Positions 1 to 6,806 of a DNA stretch of 37,877 bases are shown in pieces. Where the stretch lies: NCBI GenBank assembly GCA_024404755.1, contig JAKSPN010000004.1, positions 1 through 37,877 on the forward strand. The letters are read 5' to 3'. Position 1 is the stretch's first letter. Each line of letters opens with the position of its first letter. Source of the DNA: Clostridia bacterium (GTDB lineage Bacteria; Bacillota; Clostridia; Oscillospirales; Acutalibacteraceae). The notes beneath the pieces are model-generated. The model saw only the letters and a list, made by a program, of their open reading frames with translations, had not been told where the DNA came from and did no database searches. Both the position numbers and the translations under genes were made by a program.

Positions 1-542
1 GCCGTCCAGTTGCCGGTCAGTTCGGAACCGCCCTGCTGGCTCGGCTGAGTCGCGGGCTGGGACGGAGTGGACTCGCTCGAAGACGGCGTGGTCGGCTGTG
101 CACCGTCACCGGTCAAGGTGAGGTTGGTCAAAGTTCCGATGCCGCCGCGATACTCGCTGACGATAAGGGTCACTTCACCGGCAGCCGCCAACGTGAAGTC
201 CACGTGACCGGCTTCTTCGTACTTGCCTTCCGGCACGTCACCGGCAGCAGTACGCACCATCAGGTCAGGCGCGGGCTCGCCGGATTTGGTCGCGCTGAAG
301 CGATAGGAACCGGCAGACAAACTCAACGTCTGGGACGCTTTCACGTCGATACCGCCGGAGGCATCCAAGGTCAGCGTACCACTCGAATACGTAACAAGCG
401 ATGCCTGAGAAGCATCAAGCGCCTCCCAACTGTCCGTCAGCAGGTTTTCCGCCGAAGTGGACAGGCTGAAACACAACGTCGCGGTGCAGAGCATAGCCAC
501 AACCGCGCAAACCGTAATCAGCCGAAGAACGGATTTTTTCAT
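1..542 (-). CDS. Secreted protein with beta-sandwich-like domain and Ser/Thr/Pro linker, 3' end cut by window edge
   Basis: The frame is open from an ATG at 542 to the window edge (180 codons), so the C-terminus is missing. The start is supported by a GAAGGAG site about 10 nt upstream. The product opens with a Sec signal peptide (MKKS, then a hydrophobic core, cleavage near STSA-EN). A region of about 110 residues follows that is rich in alternating beta-type residues and Gly, resembling a carbohydrate-binding or adhesion beta-sandwich. After residue 150 comes a Pro/Ser/Thr/Gln linker. It has the same design as the dockerin proteins downstream in the window, and a dockerin may lie beyond the edge, but none is visible. 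The gene is 60 nt from the end of the next gene on the same strand and is probably co-transcribed with it. The function of the folded domain is not recognised. Confidence 0.7.
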   Translation of the reverse strand, partial: MKKSVLRLITVCAVVAMLCTATLCFSLSTSAENLLTDSWEALDASQASLVTYSSGTLTLDASGGIDVKASQTLSLSAGSYRFSATKSGEPAPDLMVRTAAGDVPEGKYEEAGHVDFTLAAAGEVTLIVSEYRGGIGTLTNLTLTGDGAQPTTPSSSESTPSQPATQPSQQGGSELTGNWT

Positions 543-602
543 AGGTTTTCTTCTCCTTCAATAAAATTTTTATAAAAAGTCCGCCGCGTTTGCGGCCTCA
601 TT

Positions 603-1625
603 TTATAACCCTGCCAGTTTCTTGCGCAGTGCAAGAACGTCTTTCATATTGACGGCGCCGTCCGCGTTCATATCCGCGGCATTCGCATTCATCTCTACTT
701 CGATGCCCGCGAGATGTTTGCGCAAAATCAGCACGTCTTTCATATTCACCGCGCCGTCGTTGTTCACGTCGCCCGCCGTCACCGTCGGGTTGGTTTTCGG
801 GGCAGTCGTCGGCTCTTTTATTGTGGTTTTCGGGGCAGTCGTCGGCATGGTACGGGTGTTCGGGTCCGCCGCGGTGTCCATCTCGAGCAAGATGTTGTCG
901 AGATAGATGTTCTTGTTCAGCACCTGCGAGCCGAAGTACAGATAAAACGCGCCGGCATCGGTATAGAAGCTGATGTTGCGGCCTTTATCGGAAGCACCGT
1001 CTTTTACGGTGAATTCGTACTCAACCGTCGTCCACGTGCGGGGCTGAATGATGTTCGAGCCGGTCAGGTTTTTCGCTTGGCCGTTTTTCTCGGAGGGATA
1101 CCACTCGTCGTAGTTATATTCCTTCTCCTCCGGCGAACGAGCACCACCGCCGATGCAAAGAAGCACAAACGGATAGAAATCCTGCGGGTTGTCCACGTCG
1201 AGATACACGTCCATCTTGAAATGGAAAGTGTCACCATCTTTGAACTCGCCGTAAGGATACAGGATATCGCCGATGCCTTTCGGTTGGATACCGATCATCA
1301 CGCGGTCGTAAATCATCTGCACCTGCACACCGCTGCCTTCACGGTCGGGCAATTCGGCAACCACTTTGCTCTTGCCGACTTCGGAACGCACCGGGCTTTT
1401 GATTTTCGTATCGTCCACCGGCTCGAAGTTTTGGTCGTACAACACCACGTGCTGACGCTCGGAAACACCGGTTTCGGTGGCGTTAAGCATTACGTTTTGA
1501 TCTTCCGCCGCAAGCATCACGTTGTGGTCCTCCGCCGCGAACGCCGAGAACAACGGTGTCGCCGCCAAAAGCACCACTAACAGCACGGAAGTAAACGCAA
1601 ATACCGCCGAAAACACCTTTTTCAT
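603..1625 (-). CDS. Secreted dockerin protein with carbohydrate-binding-like beta-sandwich
   Basis: A 340-residue exported protein with an ATG start and a GAAGGAG site upstream. Residues 1-30 form a signal peptide. A short duplicated motif follows (AAEDHNVML, then AAEDQNVML). Residues of about 60-250 look like a jelly-roll module, ending in the strand motif IYLDNILLEM typical of CBM4/9/22-like folds. A Pro/Thr linker with the repeated unit TTAPKT leads to a type I dockerin at residues 285-340. The dockerin has two calcium-loop repeats, DVNNDGAVNMKDV and DMNADGAVNMKDV. By family knowledge a dockerin plugs the protein into a cohesin; the next upstream gene (1844-2575) encodes one. No glycosidase motif is visible, so this is probably a binding or structural subunit. 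The sugar specificity is unknown. Confidence 0.8.
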   Translation of the reverse strand: MKKVFSAVFAFTSVLLVVLLAATPLFSAFAAEDHNVMLAAEDQNVMLNATETGVSERQHVVLYDQNFEPVDDTKIKSPVRSEVGKSKVVAELPDREGSGVQVQMIYDRVMIGIQPKGIGDILYPYGEFKDGDTFHFKMDVYLDVDNPQDFYPFVLLCIGGGARSPEEKEYNYDEWYPSEKNGQAKNLTGSNIIQPRTWTTVEYEFTVKDGASDKGRNISFYTDAGAFYLYFGSQVLNKNIYLDNILLEMDTAADPNTRTMPTTAPKTTIKEPTTAPKTNPTVTAGDVNNDGAVNMKDVLILRKHLAGIEVEMNANAADMNADGAVNMKDVLALRKKLAGL

Positions 1626-1659
1626 AGCAGAACAACTCCTTCTTCATATTGGTCTTTAT

Positions 1660-1688
1660 ATTATAACAAAACTATACGATTTTCGCAA
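1660..1688 (-). promoter_or_regulatory. Sigma-A promoter for the 603-1625 dockerin gene
   Basis: On the minus strand there is TTGCGA (1688-1683), a 17-nt spacer, then TATAAT (1665-1660). The predicted transcript starts near 1653, about 28 nt before the ATG at 1625. It lies just downstream of the terminator that ends the cohesin gene, so this gene, and probably the truncated gene after it, forms its own transcription unit. Confidence 0.7.
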
Positions 1689-1747
1689 TAGATTTTTGAA
1701 AAAAACACGAATTTTTGTAGCATTTGACCAAATTCCGTAAAAAAGGA

Positions 1748-1782
1748 AAAACGGGTAAGTTCAAAACGAACTTACCCGTTTT
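1748..1782 (-). terminator. Rho-independent terminator of the cohesin gene
   Basis: A perfect 15-bp stem (1748-1762 with 1768-1782, core CGGGTAAGTTC) with a 5-nt loop, followed on the minus strand by a T-rich run (TTTTTCC then TTTTTT). It sits about 60 nt after the cohesin gene stop codon. Confidence 0.85.
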
Positions 1783-1843
1783 CTTATTTGGATTTAGTCC
1801 CGTGCCACCGGATTAAACCCAAGGTTTACTCAACTCTCAAAAA

Positions 1844-2575
1844 TTACTTTTTGCGAGCGAAGCAAAGCACAGCAGCGGACGCAGACGCGAGAACCACGGC
1901 GGCAGCCGGAATCATAGAACCGGTAGACGGCACAGCGGCGTTGGTCGTCGGAGCAGCGGTCGGAGCAGTGGTCGGAGCAGCGGTCGGCTGGGTAGCCGGG
2001 GCTTCGGACGGCTCGGTCGGCTCTTCGGACGGCTCGGTCGGCTCAGTCGGCTGAGCAGACGGCTGGGTCGGCTCTTCGGACGGCTCGGTCACCGGCGCGG
2101 CAGCCGCGACGATGGAAACGGAACCGGCAGCAACAGTGGTGTCCACGTTGTCGCCATCAGCGTTGATGTTGGACTCGGCATCCGGAATGGAAGCAGAGAT
2201 CGCAGCCACGGCACCGGCAGCACCGGCAACGTCGAAGGTCAGGACCGCCACAGCGTCGGTGGAGGTCACGTCGGACATGTCTTTCGCATCGAACACGAGT
2301 TTCACGGTGTCGGCAGCTTTTTCGTTCGGGAGAACGTTGAAGGAAGCGCCGGCAGCGGCGTTTTTGTAGGTGAGGATGCTGTTGTCATAGGTCACTTCAA
2401 TGATGAAGCCCCAGATACCGTCGTTGGCGGTAACATTCACCGGCACATCAACAGTGGTGGTGCCTTCTTCGACAGTCACGTCGGCAATTTTCATAGCGAA
2501 AGAACCGGCAGACGCGGTCATGCAGATGGTGGCCAACATCATAACGGCCACGAGAATAGCAAGTGCTTTTTTCAT
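1844..2575 (-). CDS. Single-cohesin surface anchor protein
   Basis: A 243-residue protein. Residues 1-23 form a signal peptide ending in TASA. Residues of about 25-155 match the cohesin pattern: an opening strand, a VDVPVNV strand, GIWGFIIEVTYDNSIL (the conserved GxxGxxxxxxYD segment), a strand around AVAVLTFDV, and a closing AAGSVSI strand. A long PTEPSEEP-type linker follows. The C-terminus is VPSTGS, about 20 hydrophobic residues and ARKK, which is the layout of a sorting signal with a PSTG box instead of LPxTG, or else a plain membrane anchor. The predicted role is to display one dockerin protein on the cell surface. Dockerin genes lie on both sides of it. The ATG is preceded by AAAGGAGA. 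The cohesin call is by pattern recognition and has not been profile-checked. Confidence 0.75.
   Translation of the reverse strand: MKKALAILVAVMMLATICMTASAGSFAMKIADVTVEEGTTTVDVPVNVTANDGIWGFIIEVTYDNSILTYKNAAAGASFNVLPNEKAADTVKLVFDAKDMSDVTSTDAVAVLTFDVAGAAGAVAAISASIPDAESNINADGDNVDTTVAAGSVSIVAAAAPVTEPSEEPTQPSAQPTEPTEPSEEPTEPSEAPATQPTAAPTTAPTAAPTTNAAVPSTGSMIPAAAVVLASASAAVLCFARKK
1981..2092 (-). repeat. Low-complexity linker repeats in the cohesin gene
   Basis: Repeated units built on GGCTCGGTCGGCTC and GACGGCTCGG encode the PSEEP/PTEP linker. This is a coding tandem repeat, likely variable in length between strains, and not a CRISPR or regulatory array. Confidence 0.6.
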
Positions 2576-2654
2576 GATTTTTAATCTCCTTTTTCTGAAT
2601 ACATTTTTTCTGAATATTCCAGAACTCTCTGACAGAGTTTCAGGACAAATACGG

Positions 2655-2675
2655 TCCCTTTCCGATTGAAAGGGA
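2655..2675 (-). terminator. Hairpin after the duplicated-domain dockerin gene, weak terminator or processing site
   Basis: An 8-bp perfect stem TCCCTTTC/GAAAGGGA with a 5-nt loop, 15 nt past the stop codon at 2691. The sequence after it on the minus strand (CCGTATTTGTCC) is only moderately T-rich, so read-through into the cohesin gene is likely. No clear sigma-A promoter was found in 2576-2654. Confidence 0.4.
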
Positions 2676-2690
2676 TTGGCTTGCTTTTAA

Positions 2691-3947
2691 TTATTTCGCA
2701 AGCTCTTTGCGCAGGGCAAGAACGTCTTTCATGTTGATGGAACCATCGCCGTTGACGTCAGCATTCGCCTCGATGATGTCACCCGCCGGCATATCGGCAA
2801 GCAGTTTGCGAAGCGCGAGAACGTCTTTCATGTTGATGGAACCGTCGCCGTTCGCATCGCCCGGAACAACGTCAACAACCGGAGTGCTCTCGGAAGCGGA
2901 CGGCTCGGTCACAACCGGAGTGCTCTCGGAAGCAGACGGCTCGGTCACGGACGGAGTGGTCTCGGAAGCAGACGGAGTGGTCTGGGACTGGGACGGAACG
3001 GTGAAGCTGCCGCTGCGGACGACGTAGATGGTGAGGGTGTTCAGGTGAATCACGTCACCGTCGGTGTCGCAGCAGAGAGCGAGCTGCACTTTGTTGCCCA
3101 TCAACGCGAGTTGAGTGGCATCGGTCCAAGCCGCTTCGGTCACGCCGGAACCCTTGTCAGCCCAGGCTTCGAGGTAGTCCGGAGTCTCCTGATAGAAGCA
3201 GTAGGAAGCGTAGCCGGAATCACCGGACACGTAGGTCGCATCCGCTTGCACGAGGTAGCCGGCGGCCGGGCCGTTGGCGGCGATATCGTTGCGGATCGCG
3301 TCGTTCATCTCGTCGACTTTCAGCATCGCCATGGTGTTGCTGGTGGTGTAGTCCATGTCGAAGGTGCCGGTCCACAGTTGCACTTTGTTGTCAAAGAAGC
3401 CCTGCGGGACAGTCGGCTTCGGCGCCTGGGTGGTCACCGGCACGGCGTTACCGCTGTGCACAGCAACCAGTTTGATGGAACCGACGTGGGCCTGGTCACC
3501 GGTGCCATCCGAGTACAGGCAGAGGTTGACTTTGAGGCCCATCAGGGCGAGGTCAGCCGCATCCGTCCAGGTAGCTCTGTTCATGTCGCTGCCTTTGTCG
3601 GACCACCACTCGTGGTAGTTGTCCGGAGTAGCAGCAGTCAGCTCATCATAGAAGCCCCAGGTCGTGTAACCGGAACCACCACCGATAAAGCTGGAATCGG
3701 GGGAAGTCAGGGTGTACGACACGGCGGCACCGTTCAGAGCCAGGTCATCACGGATGGCCTGAGTCAGGGTATCGTCAGTGTTGATGATTGCCACGGTGTT
3801 TTTGGTTTCGAAGTCCATATCGATGGTACCTTCCCAAACGGTGACTTCCGTATCCGCAGAAGTGGAAATGACGCCGGTCACGAGGGTCGCGCCAACGATC
3901 ATCGCGAGAGTCAGAACCAACGCGAGAACTTTGGACATTTTTTTCAT
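2691..3947 (-). CDS. Secreted dockerin protein with an internally duplicated domain
   Basis: A 418-residue exported protein; its ATG lies 5 nt after GGAGGAGATACCC. Residues 1-32 form a signal peptide. Two homologous modules of about 130 residues follow. The first begins VWEGTIDMDFETKNT and the second LWTGTFDMDYTTSNT; both contain a block of the type TWTDAADLALMG / AWTDATQLALMG and end in a strand before HSG or RSG. A linker carries two copies of the 12-residue unit TEPSASESTPVV. Residues 363-418 are a type I dockerin with two repeats, DANGDGSINMKDV and DVNGDGSINMKDV. I do not recognise the duplicated module; its all-beta look suggests a binding or adhesion domain. It lies just upstream of the cohesin gene and is probably co-transcribed with it. 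Confidence 0.8.
   Translation of the reverse strand: MKKMSKVLALVLTLAMIVGATLVTGVISTSADTEVTVWEGTIDMDFETKNTVAIINTDDTLTQAIRDDLALNGAAVSYTLTSPDSSFIGGGSGYTTWGFYDELTAATPDNYHEWWSDKGSDMNRATWTDAADLALMGLKVNLCLYSDGTGDQAHVGSIKLVAVHSGNAVPVTTQAPKPTVPQGFFDNKVQLWTGTFDMDYTTSNTMAMLKVDEMNDAIRNDIAANGPAAGYLVQADATYVSGDSGYASYCFYQETPDYLEAWADKGSGVTEAAWTDATQLALMGNKVQLALCCDTDGDVIHLNTLTIYVVRSGSFTVPSQSQTTPSASETTPSVTEPSASESTPVVTEPSASESTPVVDVVPGDANGDGSINMKDVLALRKLLADMPAGDIIEANADVNGDGSINMKDVLALRKELAK
2875..2946 (-). repeat. 36-nt tandem repeat, two copies, in a dockerin-protein linker
   Basis: Two near-identical direct copies (2875-2910 and 2911-2946, one visible difference) encode the 12-residue unit TEPSASESTPVV twice. This is a recent in-frame duplication in a flexible linker. 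Confidence 0.8.
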
Positions 3948-4086
3948 GGGTATCTCCTCCTATTTATTTATTTATTTTGCTATCATCTGTTCGTCGCAAG
4001 CGGCAGAGGTGTGGCACTACCCTGCCGCCTACGAACAATCGAACACAATTTTGGGGGCGGAACGTCTCCGCCGGGGTCAGCGGAAC

Positions 4087-5583
4087 TTATTCCGCGTCGT
4101 CAGAGGGGGTCTCCTCCGCCGGGGCTTCTTCCGCCGCTTCTTCGGCAGGAGCGCCTTTTTTCTTGGAGAGCGCAATGCCCGCACCGGTGCCGCCGCCGAC
4201 AACGACAACGCCGAGGAGAATCCACAGCCACAGCAGGCTGCCTTTCTCTTCCGGCTCGGTCGGCTCACCGTTCGCGTTGGTCGCGGTCGTCTCCGCCGCG
4301 GTGTTCACCACGGTTTCGGTCGCGGTCGCGGTCACGGTCGCTTCGGTGCCTGTACCCGTACCGGTCGCGGTGCCGGTTTCGGTACCCGTACCGGTCGCGG
4401 TCGCCGCCGCTTCGGTCACAACCACTTTCTTGGTGCCGATGACCTGACCCGCTTTGTTGGTCTCTTTCACGACCTTGACGGACGTGGTCGGGGCTTTGGT
4501 CGCCACCGGTTTTTTGGTCGGAGTCACGGCCTTTTTGGTGGTCGGCTTCGGAACGTTAAAGGCATTCACCACTTTTTTGGAAGCGATGTTGTCTTTGTTG
4601 TCGATTTGCACCAAACCGTCAAGGCCGGTAAACACCTTCTTGTCGAGCATGGTGTATTGCATATCATAGAGTTTCGCTTTGTCGGAAACTTTCCAAATGG
4701 TGACATCGTCGATGATGTAGTCGCCGTTGGTGAACGTCACGTTACCGGACGCATCTTTCGATTTGGTCGCCATGCAGAATTTGGACTCGGTGGTCGCCGG
4801 CATACTGCCGTACGCACCATAGGCCTCAGAGCCGCCCTCACCGACGAGGGAGCAATAGTACGTTTTGCCGTTATCGACAATCGCACCGACTTGGGTCCAT
4901 TTTTTCGCCGGGACCTCCCAGTAGTCGTCCGCCGGGATCCACAGCTCGTTGGTGCCCATATACTGAATCTTCGGCAGGAAGGTTTGCGCAGTATCGGTAT
5001 ACACCCACATCGAGAAGAACAGGGACACTTCCTGTTTGTCTTTCACGTTGCTGACGTATTTGTTGATGATAGCGCCGATATCTTTACCGCCGCCGGTGTT
5101 GGCAACCTGCTCGTTCGCGGTAATGAAATTCTGGGCTTTATCCACGTAAGAGGATTCCGCCGCAGCGCCTTTCTTCGGGTAGTTGTTGGTCACCACGAAA
5201 GAGAACTCACCGCCAGCATGATCCAACGGGGAAATTTTGCCGGATTTGCTCTTTTTGCCGTAGATTTGGTCACGGTCAGAAATTTTCAGACCTTTGCCGG
5301 AGTGACCGCCAACCAACGACAGTTTGCAAGCCGGCATAAAATACGCCGGTTGATCGCCGTAATCCAAGTAGCCGGGGAAATAACCAACCGACTCGGGCGA
5401 CGAAGCACCATCAAACGTTTCTCTGTACACAATCTGGGCGCCGCTATCGTTCGGGCCGACGGACGTGTACTGTGCGGGACGGACGACGTTCTTGTTGCTG
5501 TTCGTCGCGGCGGACGCCGGAAGAACGAACAAGACGGACACCATCAGCGCCACACAGAGGATAATGCTGACTGATTTTTTCAT
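4087..5583 (-). CDS. Membrane-anchored surface protein with CBM-like domain and Thr-rich stalk
   Basis: A 498-residue protein; the ATG is preceded by AAGGAAGGCGG. Residues 1-25 form a signal peptide ending in ASA. Residues of about 45-315 form one large beta-rich domain, starting with the segment IVYRETFDG and closing with YIIDDVTIWKV, the strand seen at the end of CBM4/9/22-like jelly rolls. A Lys/Pro/Thr segment and then a Thr/Gly/Glu low-complexity stalk (TGTETGTATG units) lead to a transmembrane helix near residues 445-468, the stop-transfer sequence SKKK, and an acidic Ala/Glu tail that would be cytoplasmic. There is no dockerin. It is likely a cell-surface polysaccharide-binding protein of the same set as its neighbours, but the ligand is unknown. 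Confidence 0.7.
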   Translation of the reverse strand: MKKSVSIILCVALMVSVLFVLPASAATNSNKNVVRPAQYTSVGPNDSGAQIVYRETFDGASSPESVGYFPGYLDYGDQPAYFMPACKLSLVGGHSGKGLKISDRDQIYGKKSKSGKISPLDHAGGEFSFVVTNNYPKKGAAAESSYVDKAQNFITANEQVANTGGGKDIGAIINKYVSNVKDKQEVSLFFSMWVYTDTAQTFLPKIQYMGTNELWIPADDYWEVPAKKWTQVGAIVDNGKTYYCSLVGEGGSEAYGAYGSMPATTESKFCMATKSKDASGNVTFTNGDYIIDDVTIWKVSDKAKLYDMQYTMLDKKVFTGLDGLVQIDNKDNIASKKVVNAFNVPKPTTKKAVTPTKKPVATKAPTTSVKVVKETNKAGQVIGTKKVVVTEAAATATGTGTETGTATGTGTGTEATVTATATETVVNTAAETTATNANGEPTEPEEKGSLLWLWILLGVVVVGGGTGAGIALSKKKGAPAEEAAEEAPAEETPSDDAE

Positions 5584-5704
5584 GGAAAAACCGCCTTCCT
5601 TGAAGAAAAATTATCGGTTAAGCGGGTCACTTAATACACCTCTTTCGGAGTGTTTTTTCCGAAAAAGGGGCAAAAGTACCCGCAAAATCGCTATTTATAA
5701 CTTA

Positions 5705-5733
5705 TATATACTCTAAAATTAAACAGTTGTCAA
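5705..5733 (-). promoter_or_regulatory. Strong sigma-A promoter for the 4087-5583 gene
   Basis: On the minus strand there is a consensus TTGACA (5733-5728), a 17-nt spacer and TATATA (5710-5705). The predicted start near 5698 gives a 5' leader of about 115 nt. The leader contains a small hairpin-forming TTTCGGA/TCCGAAA pair at about 5643-5666. The remainder of the gap 5584-5811 holds no gene that I can see. Confidence 0.75.
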
Positions 5734-5811
5734 GGGAAAATGTTGAAAATTTTGTCGTATTTTATAAATTTTTTATCCAAATTCCCCAAAATCTTCCCGT
5801 TTTGCCCGAAA

Positions 5812-6795
5812 TCACTCGATTCCGGATGCCGCTTTCTCGAAAAGTTGGTACCAACTGTACACGTGATGCACCGCGATGCCGTATTTTTCGAGTCCGGTCT
5901 CCATAATCATATGCTGGAGTTTGTCCATCTCTTCGAGCATCACGTCGCGCCCTACCGACGAATAGGTGATTTGCGGCGGGATATCGTCAATCGCGAGGTC
6001 GAGGCACGGCAGCATCGTTTCGCAGCCGACCACCAAGCGTTTGTTGTACTTTTTCGCGTACGGGATGTAGCGGTCGGTGCCGAACACCATTTGACGAGCC
6101 GCCTCACGGCGATACGCCATCACGGTGACAGTGTCGCAGGTTTGGAACACCACGTCGATGATGTTCATCTCTTTGCGGCCGATTTTCACCACATCCGTTT
6201 CGCGCAGGTCACCGCACACGTCGGTTTCGAGTTCGAGACCGTTGTGGTGCAGGCGCTGGGAAATATAGCGCATCAAGAGCGCGTACTGTTGGAAATACAA
6301 CTGACGGCGCTCGTTGAAGTCGGAGATAGAGTGCGGCTCCACGTCGATGTGGGCGGAGGTGAAGCGCTCCTCCGGCTCGGAGAACGCGTTGTAGAACGCG
6401 ATGGAGTCGATGAAGCTGTCGATTTCGGGATAGTGACGGTCCGGGTCAATCCAGCGACGGCAACGGTCGCGGGACACGCCGGTCATCGCGGACACGCGAA
6501 TGCCGAGGTCGCGGCAACGCGCCACAAACCGCTGAACGTCGGAGTAGCTCGCGCCGAGGGGGTCGCCCACCTCGCCGTCGGCATACATACCGGTTACGTC
6601 CAGATAAATCTCGGAGACGTGGTTGTTTTTGAGGTGGCGCATAATCTGCTCGTGACCGACACCGCAGGCAAAGCCCTTAATGCCGGACAGGTGCCACCAC
6701 CACGTGCCGATGTCGAATTTTTTTCCGTCCACTTCCCCCGCGATACCCGGTCGGGATTGGAGCGCTCTTTCTTGTAAGTCGTACTGGTCTTTCAT
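5812..6795 (-). CDS. TIM-barrel protein, possible cytosolic glycosidase, coupled to the GH94 gene
   Basis: I chose the ATG at 6795 (327 residues), 11 nt after the GH94 stop; an upstream in-frame ATG at 6876 would add 27 residues lying wholly inside the GH94 gene. The ribosome binding site is weak, so translation is probably coupled. There is no signal peptide. Eight strand-like segments fit a beta/alpha barrel: GTWWWHLSG (b1), EIYLDVTG (b2), IRVSAMTG (b3), SAHIDVEPH (b4), LETDVCGD (b5), DTVTVMAYR (b6), RLVVGCETM (b7) and GIAVHHVYSW (b8). Acidic residues at the ends of b4 (Glu153) and b7 (Glu259) and the VMAYR segment recall GH18 and clan GH-A enzymes. The exact family is not recognised. Its position suggests it acts on the same sugar as the phosphorylase. 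Confidence 0.6.
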   Translation of the reverse strand: MKDQYDLQERALQSRPGIAGEVDGKKFDIGTWWWHLSGIKGFACGVGHEQIMRHLKNNHVSEIYLDVTGMYADGEVGDPLGASYSDVQRFVARCRDLGIRVSAMTGVSRDRCRRWIDPDRHYPEIDSFIDSIAFYNAFSEPEERFTSAHIDVEPHSISDFNERRQLYFQQYALLMRYISQRLHHNGLELETDVCGDLRETDVVKIGRKEMNIIDVVFQTCDTVTVMAYRREAARQMVFGTDRYIPYAKKYNKRLVVGCETMLPCLDLAIDDIPPQITYSSVGRDVMLEEMDKLQHMIMETGLEKYGIAVHHVYSWYQLFEKAASGIE

Positions 6796-6806
6796 AGGTC
6801 GGTGGG

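Noticed and set aside
3949-4086. Possible terminator formed by GGCGGA/TCCGCC near 4056-4073
   Set aside because: The stem is only 6 bp and is not followed by a T run on the minus strand. No clear promoter for the 2691-3947 gene was found in this gap either, so I left it unlabelled.
4260-4420. Short repeated units resembling a CRISPR or satellite array
   Set aside because: The units have no constant repeat-spacer layout and encode the Thr/Gly/Glu stalk of a surface protein in frame.
3045-5574. Long plus-strand frames opposite the dockerin and CBM-like genes
   Set aside because: Arg/His/Val-rich shadow translations with no start signals; the minus-strand genes have signal peptides and dockerin or anchor domains.
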